Positions 45,643 through 54,773 of a stretch of DNA of 64,000 bases are shown here, one piece after another. How positions within the stretch are numbered: position 1 is the stretch's first letter; each line of letters begins with the position of its first letter. Origin of the DNA: Candidatus Methylomirabilota bacterium (GTDB lineage Bacteria > Methylomirabilota > Methylomirabilia > Rokubacteriales > DASRDR01); contig DASYQW010000065.1 in assembly GCA_036005065.1 (NCBI GenBank), positions 1 through 64,000 on the forward strand, read 5' to 3'. The notes beneath the pieces are model-generated. The model searched no databases and was not told the origin of the DNA. It worked only from the letters and a program-made list of their open reading frames with translations. Both the position numbers and the translations under genes were made by a program.

Positions 45643-48066
45643 TCAGGCCAGGGTGAGGCGGGCCGCCTCGGCGATCGCCCCGGCATCGATCCCGTAGTGG
45701 CGATAGAGGTCGTCGCGCGCGCCGGACTGGCCGAAGCCGTCGACCCCGAGGGCGACCTGGGGCACGCCCAGCGCGACGCCGAGCCAGGCGAGCGCGTGCG
45801 AGTGCCCGTCGAGCACGCTCACCACCGGCACCTCGCCCTCCACCTCGTCGGGCGGCATCAGCGCCCGGATCCAGGCGCGGGCCGGCCGCCCGGTCCTCCG
45901 AGTCGGCGCCTCCAGCCCCGCCCGCCATCCGTCGTAGCAGCGGCGGGCGCTCGTCAGGGCCAGGACGTTGGCGAAGATCCCCTCCGCTTCGAGCGTGCGG
46001 CTGGCCGCGACCGCCTCCGGGATCATCACGCCGGTAGCGACCAGGTTCACGACGTTGGCGCCGGGCTCGTAGCCGGGACGCGCGCGGTGATCGATCAGCC
46101 GGTACCCGCCGCGCAGGACCTGGGCCCGTAGGGCCGCCTCCCCCAGCCGCCCGACCGCGGGGTCGAGCAGGGCCTGGTCCACGAGCTTGGTCGAGAGTCG
46201 GAGGTAGATGGCCTGCCCGTGCTCGCGGTCCTGGATCTGCCGCAGCGCCTCGAGCAGGAGCCATTCCACCTCCCGGGCGAAGGCGGGCTCGAAGGCGACG
46301 AGGTTCGGCACCTCCAGCCCCAGGCTCGGGGTCAGGACCGACTGGTGGGCGCCGCCCTCGGGGGCGAGCGTGATCCCGGAGGGACTCGCGACGAGGATGA
46401 AGCGGGCCCGGGAGTACGTGGCGTGGAGGAGCGGGTCGAGCCCGCGCGGCAGGAAGCAGTCGTAGAGGGTCCCGATCGGCAGGAGCCGGCGACCCGTCAG
46501 CTCGGGGGCCAGGCCCAGCACCGAGAGCAGGATGAAGAAGGACGCCTCGCCGATGCCGAGCTCGATGTGCTGGCCGCCGGGACTCTCGCGCCAGCGCACC
46601 ACCGAGGCGAGGCCGTGGCGCTCGAATGCGTCGTCGCGCTTGCGAGCGGCATAGACGCCGCGACGGTTCACCCAGCCCGACAGGTGGGTCGTCGTCGCCA
46701 CGTCGGGCGAGAGGGTGACGAGGACCCGGCTCAGCTCCGGATCACGTCCCAGCGCGGCCAGCACATCGCCGAAGGCCTCCTGGGTCGACGTCTCGGGCCG
46801 GAGCGGGAGCTCGAGGCGATCGGGAATCGGGATCGGCGGCGGGTCGGTGTACGGGCGCGGGAGCCCGATCCCGGCCGCCATCACGTGCCGGATGTAGCGG
46901 TCCTCCTCGCTGCCGGACGGAAACGGCCGGAGCTCCTCGCCGTCCGCCACGCCGAGTTCGCGCTGCATGGCCTGAAGCTGGTCGGCCGTGACCTGGGCGC
47001 CGTGGTTCAGCGGATCGCCGGCGAACGGGAGCCGCCAGCCCTTGAGCGTCCAGGCCAGGATGGCCACCGGCCGGTCGGCCACCCGATCGGCCTCGGCGAA
47101 CGCGGCCACGATGGCGTCGAGGTCATGGCCGCCGAGATCCGTGAGGAGCGCCCGAGCCTCGCCATCCTCGAGCCTGTCGAGCGCCGCCCGCACGTCGGCC
47201 GGCGCGCCTTCCAGGAGCGCCCGGCCGGCCGCCGCCGGAGGAAGCCGCAGGAGGGCGTGGTACTCGAGGTTCTCCATGGCCTCGAAGCGGGCGCGAAGCC
47301 ACGCCCCACCCGGCGCGGCGAAGCGCGCCCGGAGGCGGCCGCCGAAGCGGAGCCGGATCACGTGCCAGCCCAGGGCGCCGAAGAGCGCCTCGAGCTGGCG
47401 GCTCCGGCGGTCTCCGACCACGCGGTCCAGGCTCTGGCGATTCAGGTCCACCACGACGATGTGACCCGCCAGGTCGGCCATCGCCTCTTCGGTCCAGGCC
47501 TCCCACACGCTCCCCTCGTCGAGTTCGGCGTCGCCGACCAGCGCGATGTTGCGCGGGCGCCCGATCGTCGTCGAGGCCGCCGGCGATCCCGGGGCCGGCT
47601 CGCCCGGGCCGCCGAAGTGGTCGGCGACGTACCGATCCACGAGCGCCGCGAAGGCTGGCGCCACCGCGCCCAACCCCATCGAGCCCGTAGAGAAGTCGAA
47701 CCAGTCGGGGTTCTTCGCACGGCTGGGATAGGCCTGCAGCCCGCCCAGCGCGCGATACCGGAGGAGCGCCTCGGGCGGCAGCAGCCCGCGCAGCACCTGG
47801 ATCGCGTAGAAGATCGGCGCCGCCGTCGGCTTGACGGCGATGCGGTCACCGGGCCGCAGCAGCTTGAAGTAGAGGGCTGTCAGCACTGTGAGGACGGAGG
47901 TCGAGCTGGACTGGTGCCCCCCGACGCGCTCCGGCGACGGGTTCGCCCGCCGGGTGTTGGCGTAGTGAATCGTATAGGTGGCGAGCCAGAGCAGCCGGTC
48001 CTGGATGCGCGCGAGGATCCGGCGCTCCTCGGCGGTCAGATGGCTTCCGGCCGGCGTCGGCTCCAT
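45643..48066 (-). CDS. AceE-type ThDP enzyme (homodimeric E1 / transketolase-like)
   Basis: The 807-residue thiamine-diphosphate enzyme resembles homodimeric pyruvate dehydrogenase E1. It shows GGHQSSSTSVLTVLTALYF, FDFSTGSMGLGAVAPAFAAL, the ThDP motif ALVGDAELDEGSVWEAW ending in DLNRQSLD, and QLEALFGALGWHV, as in AceE. A middle Pyr domain and a transketolase-C domain (VVSVLDGHSHALAWLG) follow. Typical AceE has about 890 residues and sits with E2/E3 genes, which are absent. It may be a dehydrogenase, transketolase or related 2-oxoacid enzyme. ATG 48066 lies 10 bases from a TAAGAT element. Confidence 0.8.
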   Translation of the reverse strand: MEPTPAGSHLTAEERRILARIQDRLLWLATYTIHYANTRRANPSPERVGGHQSSSTSVLTVLTALYFKLLRPGDRIAVKPTAAPIFYAIQVLRGLLPPEALLRYRALGGLQAYPSRAKNPDWFDFSTGSMGLGAVAPAFAALVDRYVADHFGGPGEPAPGSPAASTTIGRPRNIALVGDAELDEGSVWEAWTEEAMADLAGHIVVVDLNRQSLDRVVGDRRSRQLEALFGALGWHVIRLRFGGRLRARFAAPGGAWLRARFEAMENLEYHALLRLPPAAAGRALLEGAPADVRAALDRLEDGEARALLTDLGGHDLDAIVAAFAEADRVADRPVAILAWTLKGWRLPFAGDPLNHGAQVTADQLQAMQRELGVADGEELRPFPSGSEEDRYIRHVMAAGIGLPRPYTDPPPIPIPDRLELPLRPETSTQEAFGDVLAALGRDPELSRVLVTLSPDVATTTHLSGWVNRRGVYAARKRDDAFERHGLASVVRWRESPGGQHIELGIGEASFFILLSVLGLAPELTGRRLLPIGTLYDCFLPRGLDPLLHATYSRARFILVASPSGITLAPEGGAHQSVLTPSLGLEVPNLVAFEPAFAREVEWLLLEALRQIQDREHGQAIYLRLSTKLVDQALLDPAVGRLGEAALRAQVLRGGYRLIDHRARPGYEPGANVVNLVATGVMIPEAVAASRTLEAEGIFANVLALTSARRCYDGWRAGLEAPTRRTGRPARAWIRALMPPDEVEGEVPVVSVLDGHSHALAWLGVALGVPQVALGVDGFGQSGARDDLYRHYGIDAGAIAEAARLTLA

Positions 48067-48076
48067 GGGATGAGGT

Positions 48077-48082
48077 ATCTTA
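48077..48082 (-). promoter_or_regulatory. -10 element right before the AceE-like gene
   Basis: TAAGAT reads leftward at 48082-48077 and ends 10 bases before the ATG at 48066, so the transcript would have a leader of three or four bases. No convincing -35 is visible. Confidence 0.35.
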
Positions 48083-48120
48083 CCGCGTAGCCACGCGCCA
48101 TCACCAGGGAGGAGGTTCTC

Positions 48121-49878
48121 ATGAGCCAGCCGACTCCGACCGCCGACCGGGCGCCGCAGGGCATCCGGCGCGGTCTCACGCACTACGGCGATCCCGCCTT
48201 CAGCCTCTTCATCCGGGGCGCCTATGCCCGCGGCGCCGGGCTCACTCCGGATGACCTCGAGCGGCCCATCGTCGGCATCGCCCAGACCTGGAGCGAGTTC
48301 AATCCCTGCCACCGCCACCTCCGCGAGGTCGCCGAGGCCGTCAAGCGCGGCGTGTGGCAGGCCGGCGGGCTCCCGCTCGAGTTCCCCACGATCTCGCTCG
48401 GCGAGATCTACCTCTCTCCGACCAGCATGCTCTTCCGCAACCTGATGGCCATGGACACCGAGGAGATGATCCTCGGCCAGCCCATGGACGGCGTCGTCCT
48501 CCTCGGCGGCTGCGACAAGACGCTGCCCGCCCAGCTCATGGGCGCGGCCAGCGCAGACCGCCCCGCGCTCGTCGTGACGGCGGGGCCGATGCTGGCCGGG
48601 CGCTACGAGGGCGCCCGCCTCGGCGCCTGCACGGACTGCCGCCGGTTCTGGAGCGAGCACCGGGCGGGGACGCTCGACGCCGCCCGCCTCGAAGCGGTCC
48701 AGGGCGAGCTCTTCCCTTCCACGGGAACGTGCATGGTCATGGGGACGGCGAGCACGATGGCCGCGCTCACCGAGGCGCTCGGGATGACGCTCCCCGGCAT
48801 GGCGGCGATTCCGGCGCCGCTGGCCCGGCGGCTGCGGCTGGCCGAGGCCGCCGGGCGCCGGATCGTCGAGATGATCCGGGAAGACCTGCGCCCCTCGGCG
48901 ATCCTGACCCGGGCGGCCTTCGAGAACGCGGTGCGCGTCCTGATGGCGCTCGGGGGCTCCACCAACGCCGTGGTCCACCTGCTGGCCATCGCCGGGCGCG
49001 CCGGGGTACCGCTCGGCCTCGACGACTTCGATCGTCTCGGCCGCTCCACGCCGGTCGTCGCCAACGTGCGTCCCGCGGGGCGCTACCACATGGAGGACCT
49101 CGCCGAGGCGGGGGGCATCCCCGGAGTGATGGCCGTCCTCCGGCCGCTGCTCCGCGAGGACGCCCTCACCGTGACCGGCCGGTCGCTCGGCGCCGTCCTC
49201 GACGCCACGCCGGCGCCCGGGGCCTGGCAGGACGTCATCGCCCCGCTCGAGCGCCCGCTCAAGGCCGACGGCGGCCTCGTGATTCTCCGCGGGAGCCTGG
49301 CCCCCGGCGGCGCCGTGCTCAAGGTCTCGGCGGCGACGCCCGCCCTCCTGCGCCATCGGGGGCCGGCCTGCGTCTTCCGCGACCTCGCCGACCTCACGGC
49401 CCGGGTGGACGAGGCGGCGCTACCCGTCACGCCGGAGAGCGTCCTCGTCCTCCAGAACGCGGGACCGGTGGGAGCGCCGGGGATGCCCGAGGCGGGCTCG
49501 CTGCCGATCCCGGCCAAGCTGCTGGCGGCGGGGGTGCGCGACATGGTCCGCGTCTCCGACGCGCGGATGAGCGGGACCGCGGGGGGCACCGTGGTCCTTC
49601 ACGTGGCGCCGGAAGCCGCCGTCGGCGGGCCGCTGGCCCTGGTCCGGGACGGCGACGAGATCCTGCTGGACGCCGGGGCCCGGCGCCTCGATCTCCTGGT
49701 CGAGGACGCCGAGCTGGCGCAGCGGCGGGCCGCCTGGCAGCCGCCCGCGCCGCCGCCGGCGCGCGGGTACCGGCGGCTCTTCGTCGAGCGGGTCCTCCAG
49801 GCGTCCGAGGGGTGTGACTTCGACTTCCTGCGCCCGGCTCCCGTCGGCCGGCCGCCATCAGGTCCTGGGAGGAGCTGA
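48121..49878 (+). CDS. IlvD/Edd family dehydratase, probably sugar-acid type
   Basis: The 585-residue iron-sulfur dehydratase has the cluster cysteines visible in FNPCHRHL near residue 63, GGCDKTLPAQLMG near 131 and STGTCMVMGTAS near 204; also ALGGSTNAVVHLLAIAGRAG and SDARMSGTAGGTVVLHVAPEA. The C-terminal GCDFDFLRP is characteristic of the arabonate/pentonate dehydratase branch rather than of true IlvD. It therefore likely removes water from an aldonic acid. ATG follows GGGAGGAGG. It diverges from the AceE-like gene by 54 bases. Confidence 0.88.
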   Translation: MSQPTPTADRAPQGIRRGLTHYGDPAFSLFIRGAYARGAGLTPDDLERPIVGIAQTWSEFNPCHRHLREVAEAVKRGVWQAGGLPLEFPTISLGEIYLSPTSMLFRNLMAMDTEEMILGQPMDGVVLLGGCDKTLPAQLMGAASADRPALVVTAGPMLAGRYEGARLGACTDCRRFWSEHRAGTLDAARLEAVQGELFPSTGTCMVMGTASTMAALTEALGMTLPGMAAIPAPLARRLRLAEAAGRRIVEMIREDLRPSAILTRAAFENAVRVLMALGGSTNAVVHLLAIAGRAGVPLGLDDFDRLGRSTPVVANVRPAGRYHMEDLAEAGGIPGVMAVLRPLLREDALTVTGRSLGAVLDATPAPGAWQDVIAPLERPLKADGGLVILRGSLAPGGAVLKVSAATPALLRHRGPACVFRDLADLTARVDEAALPVTPESVLVLQNAGPVGAPGMPEAGSLPIPAKLLAAGVRDMVRVSDARMSGTAGGTVVLHVAPEAAVGGPLALVRDGDEILLDAGARRLDLLVEDAELAQRRAAWQPPAPPPARGYRRLFVERVLQASEGCDFDFLRPAPVGRPPSGPGRS

Positions 49879-50007
49879 GGCGATCCTGAACGGGGCCGCT
49901 GGCGTGCCGCGCCCGGGGTGGACTATCCTGACAGGGCTCATGAGGGAGGGTGTGACCAGGGTGGACCTGATGCTGACGCCGCCTGCCTCTGCGGCCGCTC
50001 CGCTCGT

Positions 50008-50069
50008 TTGAGCGCCAGCGAGGGCCGAGGACGCCGAGCTGCGATGGGCCCCGGGCCGGGGCCCGCTCA
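50008..50069 (+). repeat. Interspersed repeat family C, copy 3
   Basis: This copy lacks the 5' palindrome and begins at TTGAGCGCC, sharing GAGGGCCGAGGACGCCGAG with copy 1. It ends in a GGGCCC-rich hairpin and GCTCA, whose TCA is the stop of the leftward small zinc protein. The rest of the gap 49879-50007 shows nothing recognised. Confidence 0.75.
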
Positions 50070-50354
50070 CCCCAGGCGCTGGCGGGCGGCGTCGGCCCGG
50101 GCGGGATCGAGGGCCCGGGCCCGCTCGGCCTGGTGGCCGCAGGCACAGCCGAGGAGGCCCGCCGCGTAGAGGTCGAAGTTCTCCTCGAGAAGCGCGCCGA
50201 TCATCCCGGGCAGGAGCTTGTCGCCGACATTGCCCACCATGACGCCGCACCGCGCGCAGCGGAGGCGGTAGTAGGTCCCGTAGGTCACCGGGGTCTCGAG
50301 CTCGATGCCGAAGCGCGCGTAGGCCGCGCGGATCTCGTCCACGAGGTCGCTCAT
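50067..50354 (-). CDS. Small cysteine-rich (zinc-binding) hypothetical protein
   Basis: The 95-residue protein has a CARCG pair near residue 33 and a CACGH motif near residue 69, spaced like a zinc ribbon with a long insertion (GDKLLPGMIGALLEENFDLY). No known family. Its ATG overlaps the ligase stop (ATGA), so it is produced with the AMP ligase and may be an accessory or redox partner. Stop from a family C repeat. Confidence 0.65.
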   Translation of the reverse strand: MSDLVDEIRAAYARFGIELETPVTYGTYYRLRCARCGVMVGNVGDKLLPGMIGALLEENFDLYAAGLLGCACGHQAERARALDPARADAARQRLG

Positions 50355-52012
50355 GCCTCGGCCCGCCCCTCGCCCCGGAGCTTCCGGGCGATCTCGTCAC
50401 GGAGCGCCTTCTTGGCGATCTTGCCGACCGCGGTGGCCGGGAAGCGCTCCACCACCTCCAGGCGCTCGGGGAGCTTGAACCGGGCGATCCGCCGGGTCTC
50501 GAGGAACCCGGTGAGCTCGGCCAGCGTGAGCCGGGCGCCGGGCCGGAGGACCACGTAGGCGCAGGCGCGCTCTCCCAGCAGGGCATCGGGCATGGCCACC
50601 ACCGCCGCGTTGAGGACGGCGGGATGGGCGAGGATCAGGTTCTCGACCTCCTCGGCGCTGACCTTCTCGCCGCCCCGGTTGATGAGGTCCTTCTTCCGCC
50701 CTTCGACGACCAGGTTCCCGCTGGGGTGGCGGCGTACCAGGTCGCCCGTTCGGTAGAACCCGTCGGGCGTGAACGCCGCCTGGTTGTGCTCGGCGGCCCG
50801 ATAGTAGCCGCGCAGCGTGTACGGACCCCGGCAGAGAAGCTCCCCGGCCTCTCCGTCCGGGACCGGGCGGCCGTCGTCGTCCACGATCCGGATCTCGTCG
50901 TCGGGGGAAACAGGCCGGCCCTGGGTCTCGACGATCACCTCGGCCGGGTCACCCCGGCGCGTGCAGCAGAGCAGACCCTCGGCCATCCCGAAGACCTGCA
51001 TCAGGACGGGCCCGATGTCGGCCAGGATCCGCCGCGCGGGCTCCGGGTTGAGCCGCGAGCCTCCGACCGCCAGCGTGCGGACCGAGGAGAGGTCCGTGCG
51101 GCCGAGACGGGGATCGTTCAGCCACGTGATGGCCATGGCCGGAACCGCGGGAATCCAGGTCACGCGCTCGCGCTCGATCAGCGGGAAGACCGTCTCGGGG
51201 TCGGCGGCCGGGGCGAGGACGATCCGGGCGCCGACGAGGACCGCGCCCTGGATCCCGGGACAGGCCAGCGGGAAGTTGTGGGCGACGGGCACCGTGACGA
51301 GGAGGACGCTGTCCCGGTCGAAGTTCGCGACGCCCGCGAAGCAGAGCGAGTTGTAGAGGTAGTCGTTGTGCGTCCGCGGGATCACCTTGGGCAGGCCCGT
51401 CGTCCCGCCCGAGAGCTGGAAGACGGCCGGCGCGTCGGCGTCGGGACGGAGCTTGGCCAGCGTCCCCGGCGGCCTCCGCGCCTCGATCGGGTCGCCGAGG
51501 AGGTCGGCGAGCCCGGTCATGCCGGGCCCCGCGCGGTCGCCGACGACCAGGATCTCGCGGAGGGCGGGCAGGCGCTCGCGCAGCTCGGCCGCCATCGCCA
51601 CGTAATCGAACTTGCGGAACTCGGACGGGATGAGCCAGGCGGCGGCGTCGGTGAAGCGCGCCAGGTACTCGATCTCGGCGTGGCGATGGGCCGGCAAGCA
51701 CGTGAGGGGGATGGCGCCGACCTTGAGGCAGGCGAGGTAGGCGACCACGAACGGCCAGACGTTGGGAAGCTGGAAGACGACGCGCGCGCCCGAGGCGATT
51801 CCCCGCTCCGCGAGGTGCAGGGCGAGCCGATCCACGAGCTGGCCGAGCTCACGATAGGTGAGCCGCCGGGCTCCGTCCACCACCGCTTCCCGCTCGGCGT
51901 GCCGCGCGATCGACCGATCCACCGCGTCACCGAGCGGAACGTCGGCCCAGTACCCGCGCTCCCGGTAGCGCCGGGCGACGTCGGGCGGCCAGCCGACGAT
52001 CCCGTCGAGCAT
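50351..52012 (-). CDS. Aryl-acid AMP ligase (DhbE/EntE-like)
   Basis: The 553-residue adenylate-forming enzyme has P-loop-like LSGGTTGLPKVIPRTH, QVFGMAEGLLCCTRRGDP, FYRTGDLVRR, EGRKKDLINRGGEKVSAEEVE and the C-terminal lysine TAVGKIAKKAL. The acid pocket segment AHNFPLACPG is nearly that of DhbE (2,3-dihydroxybenzoate) and YbtE/MbtA-like salicylate ligases. No siderophore synthetase is nearby; instead a diiron protein lies upstream, so activation of an aryl acid to the CoA or carrier thioester for degradation is equally possible. Confidence 0.85.
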   Translation of the reverse strand: MLDGIVGWPPDVARRYRERGYWADVPLGDAVDRSIARHAEREAVVDGARRLTYRELGQLVDRLALHLAERGIASGARVVFQLPNVWPFVVAYLACLKVGAIPLTCLPAHRHAEIEYLARFTDAAAWLIPSEFRKFDYVAMAAELRERLPALREILVVGDRAGPGMTGLADLLGDPIEARRPPGTLAKLRPDADAPAVFQLSGGTTGLPKVIPRTHNDYLYNSLCFAGVANFDRDSVLLVTVPVAHNFPLACPGIQGAVLVGARIVLAPAADPETVFPLIERERVTWIPAVPAMAITWLNDPRLGRTDLSSVRTLAVGGSRLNPEPARRILADIGPVLMQVFGMAEGLLCCTRRGDPAEVIVETQGRPVSPDDEIRIVDDDGRPVPDGEAGELLCRGPYTLRGYYRAAEHNQAAFTPDGFYRTGDLVRRHPSGNLVVEGRKKDLINRGGEKVSAEEVENLILAHPAVLNAAVVAMPDALLGERACAYVVLRPGARLTLAELTGFLETRRIARFKLPERLEVVERFPATAVGKIAKKALRDEIARKLRGEGRAEA

Positions 52013-52015
52013 CGG

Positions 52016-52228
52016 CTACTCGTCGTCGTCCGCGTCGGCCGCCGCCTCGGCGCCGAGGACCGACCGCAACGCTGGCCCCGGCCCGCTGGCGGGCGTGGCC
52101 AGCCAGTCCGCCTCGGCCCAGGCGAGCGCGCGCTGCACCTGCGCGGCGGCGCGCGGATAGTCCCGCGCCTCCAGCGCGATCAAGGCGTCGCAGAGGAGAT
52201 CGTGCAGCTCGAAGTACCGGAGATCCAC
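52016..52228 (-). CDS. Hypothetical small acidic protein
   Basis: This 70-residue frame has a helical first half (DLRYFELHDLLCDALIALE) with an Ala/Gln middle and a strongly acidic end (ADADDDE). It starts at a GTG with only a weak ribosome site and ends four bases before the AMP ligase. Position inside the operon, compact spacing and codon use support it; function unknown. Confidence 0.45.
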   Translation of the reverse strand: MDLRYFELHDLLCDALIALEARDYPRAAAQVQRALAWAEADWLATPASGPGPALRSVLGAEAAADADDDE

Positions 52229-52255
52229 GTACGGGGCGGGGGACGGCGCCGGGCG

Positions 52256-53086
52256 TCAGAGGAACCGGCGGTGCTTGCGCTCGTCCGGAACGTCGAGGCC
52301 GAGGGTCTCGAGCTTTCGGTCCACGTAGCGCTTGTAGGCCTGGCGGATGTCGGCGTTCCCCACGCTCTTGAGCCCCCACTGAATGAACTTGGGCACGTTG
52401 GGAGAGTCGGAGCGCCCGAACATGTCGAGGGCGGCCGGATACCACTTCCCGAGGAGGTGCTGAGCGAGGATCCTCCCCTTCCGATCGCCCGCGATCTGGG
52501 AGAGGAAGTAGTAGCCCATCTCCGAATGCCCGAGCTCGTCGCGCTCGACCGTCGCCGCCATCTTGGCCAGGGGGACGTAGCTCGACTCCCGCCAGTCGCG
52601 GGCGTGGAAGGCGCCGTTGAGGTCGACGAAGAAGTGGAAGTAGGCGTCGTCGGCCCACGTCTCGCGCGGCAGGTGGAAGGCGTAATGGGCGTAGGGGACG
52701 TCCTTGAGCGCGAAGCTGCGGTCGAGGCCCACCGCCAACCGGTGGAACATGATCGCGTGCTTGAGCTCCTCGGCCAGATACTCCGCCTTGAGGAGCTTCG
52801 TCTCGGGAGTGGGGAACATCGCCTCGGCCAGCTCGAGGCAGGTCCCCATGAGCCCGAGAAAGCTCTTGTTGCCGGCGCGCTCCCCCTCGTGGCGAAGCAT
52901 GCGGAGCAGGAGGCCCTTGTACTCCTCGGGCAAGGGGTCGCCCTCGTCGAACCGGTAGATGGGGCGACTCACCGTGCAGGTGAGCTTGGGGAGGGGGTCG
53001 CCCTGGGCATAGCGCTTCCGCCAGAAGGGCCACAGGTCCGTGCGCCCGCGCTCTTCGGCCTCGGCGATCGTCGTCATCTCGCTCAT
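52256..53086 (-). CDS. Diiron ferritin-like oxygenase, PaaA/PaaC type
   Basis: The 276-residue, alpha-helical protein carries two ExxH-type iron motifs, AEELKHAIMFHR near residue 105 and ERDELGHSEMGYYFL near residue 180, plus a glutamate in MLRHEGERAGNK. This matches the phenylacetyl-CoA epoxidase subunit family (PaaA/PaaC). Typical Paa systems need PaaB, PaaD and PaaE, which are absent. Ligase, small zinc protein and this protein could form a minimal aryl-acid oxidation unit; the substrate is not known. Confidence 0.75.
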   Translation of the reverse strand: MSEMTTIAEAEERGRTDLWPFWRKRYAQGDPLPKLTCTVSRPIYRFDEGDPLPEEYKGLLLRMLRHEGERAGNKSFLGLMGTCLELAEAMFPTPETKLLKAEYLAEELKHAIMFHRLAVGLDRSFALKDVPYAHYAFHLPRETWADDAYFHFFVDLNGAFHARDWRESSYVPLAKMAATVERDELGHSEMGYYFLSQIAGDRKGRILAQHLLGKWYPAALDMFGRSDSPNVPKFIQWGLKSVGNADIRQAYKRYVDRKLETLGLDVPDERKHRRFL

Positions 53087-53185
53087 CGCCCGTCGCCTCC
53101 CTGGGACTACCTTAGCAGAGCGCGGGACGGCCGAACAGCGGGCTCGGGCCCTTCGCCAGTCTCGCCGCTCGCCATCGGCGCGCCT

Positions 53186-53215
53186 TGCGCGTGTCCCCGA
53201 CTCCTTGCTACCATG
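53186..53215 (+). promoter_or_regulatory. Candidate promoter of the TauC-type permease genes
   Basis: TTGCGC (53186-53191), 18-base spacer and TACCAT (53210-53215), ending 10 bases before the GTG at 53226, so the leader would be only about four bases. Confidence 0.4.
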
Positions 53216-53225
53216 CCGGCGCGAC

Positions 53226-53969
53226 GTGGAGCGCCTCGCTCGGATCGCCGTGTTGCTGGCCCTGGTCGGGCTCTGGCAGCTTCTCTGGCTCTCCGGTCTG
53301 CCCGACTTCGTGCTGAGCCCCGTCGAGGTCGCCCGGGAGTTCGCCGCCGCACTCCTCTCGGGGGAGCTCTTGCCCCACATCGGGGCGAGCCTGGCGCGCT
53401 CGCTTCCCGGATTTGCCCTCGGCTCGGCCCTGGGGATCGGCCTGGGCCTGGGGGCCGGCGTGGCCCGCGGCTTCGACGAGATGCTGAGTCCGGTGATCTT
53501 CGTGACCTACCCGGTGCCGAAGATCGTCATGCTGCCGCTCTTCATGCTGTGGTTCGGGATCGGTGATGCCTCCAAGGTCCTCGTCATCGCGCTGGCCTGC
53601 TTCTACCCGACCTTCATCAACGCCTACTACGGGGCGCGCTCGACGCCGACGCTCCTGGTCTGGTCCGGGCTGAACATGGGGGCGCGCCCGCGGCGGATCT
53701 TCTGGAAGGTCGTGATCCCGAGCGCCCTCCCGCTGGTCTTCGCGGGACTCCGGGTGTCGCTCGCCCTGTCGTTCATCCTGCTCTTCTCGGCCGAGATGAT
53801 CAACGCGCGCTCGGGGCTCGGGTTCCTCATCCGGCAGTCCGAGGCGAGCCTGCGGTTCGACCTCATGTACGTCTCCATCGTGACGATCGCCATCCTGGGC
53901 TACGCGAGCGACCGGCTGCTGGCCGCCGCCCGGAAGCGCGTGCTGGCATGGCAGGAGGCGGCGGCGTGA
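53226..53969 (+). CDS. NitT/TauT-type ABC transporter permease 1
   Basis: This 247-residue permease of the nitrate/sulfonate/taurine family has about six helices, VEVAREFAAALLSGELLPHI, YPVPKIVMLPLFMLWFG and the EAA-type loop LNMGARPRRIFWKVVIP. The GTG at 53226 is the only start that keeps the first helix without adding shadow sequence. The next permease follows with a GTGA overlap. Ligand unknown. Confidence 0.88.
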   Translation: MERLARIAVLLALVGLWQLLWLSGLPDFVLSPVEVAREFAAALLSGELLPHIGASLARSLPGFALGSALGIGLGLGAGVARGFDEMLSPVIFVTYPVPKIVMLPLFMLWFGIGDASKVLVIALACFYPTFINAYYGARSTPTLLVWSGLNMGARPRRIFWKVVIPSALPLVFAGLRVSLALSFILLFSAEMINARSGLGFLIRQSEASLRFDLMYVSIVTIAILGYASDRLLAAARKRVLAWQEAAA

Positions 53970-54754
53970 GCGACGGCCCGGCCTGGGCCCGAGCGCTGCG
54001 CGGTCTCCGGCGGATCGCGCTGCTGGGGGCCGGGCTCCTGGCCTGGGAGGTCACCGCCCGCAGCGGGACGCTGAGCCCGATCATCTTCCCCTCGCTGGCG
54101 AGTATCCTCCGCGAGTTCGGCCTGCTGGCCGTGCGCGTGGACGCCCTCACCGAGGCCTGGCACTCGCTCTACCGGGCGCTGGGGGGCTTCGGGCTGGCCG
54201 CCGCCACCGGGGTGGGCATCGGGGTGCTGATGGGACGCTCCAGGCTGGCCGCCGGCGTCTTGGACCCGCTCTTCGCCGGGAGCTACCCGATCCCCAAGAT
54301 CGCCCTGTTCCCCATCTTCATCTTCGTCTTCGGCATCGGCAGCCTCTCGAAGATCCTGCTCGTCTTCCTCGAGTGCCTCTACCCCATCGTCATCAACACC
54401 TACGCCGGCACCCGCGTCGTCAACCGGGTGCTGGTCTGGTCGGCCCTCAACATGGGGGCGTCCCCAGGGCGCGTCCTGTGGCGGGTCGTCGTCCCGGCCG
54501 CCGCACCCTTCATCTTCGCCGGGTTCCGGGTGGCCCTGCCGATCGCCATGATCGTCGTCATCATCACCGAGATGATCAGCTCCGCCGACGGCCTCGGCTA
54601 CCTGGTGATCTATTCGCTGTCCTCGCTCAAGACCGACCGGATGCTGGCCGCGGTGGTGGCGATCGCGCTCCTCGGCCTGGCTCTCGACCGGATCCTGCTG
54701 CTCCTCCGCGACCGGCTGGTGTTCTGGGAGCGGCTCGAGTCCTACTACACGTGA
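53966..54754 (+). CDS. NitT/TauT-type ABC transporter permease 2
   Basis: This 262-residue permease has the same architecture as its neighbour: LLAWEVTARSGTLSPIIFPS, GSYPIPKIALFPIFIFVFG and EAA-loop ALNMGASPGRVLWRVVVP. The GTG at 53966 overlaps the TGA of permease 1 and has GGAGG seven bases upstream; the ATG 53948 in frame is less likely. Both permeases point towards the ATPase gene on the opposite strand. Two different permeases suggest a heterodimeric channel. Confidence 0.88.
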   Translation: MSDGPAWARALRGLRRIALLGAGLLAWEVTARSGTLSPIIFPSLASILREFGLLAVRVDALTEAWHSLYRALGGFGLAAATGVGIGVLMGRSRLAAGVLDPLFAGSYPIPKIALFPIFIFVFGIGSLSKILLVFLECLYPIVINTYAGTRVVNRVLVWSALNMGASPGRVLWRVVVPAAAPFIFAGFRVALPIAMIVVIITEMISSADGLGYLVIYSLSSLKTDRMLAAVVAIALLGLALDRILLLLRDRLVFWERLESYYT

Positions 54755-54773
54755 CCCTGCTCCGGAAGCCCGT

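Noticed and set aside
48067-49356. Upstream extension of the AceE-like frame opposite the IlvD/Edd gene
   Set aside because: It is antisense to a well-supported gene, and family similarity starts at the ATG 48066.
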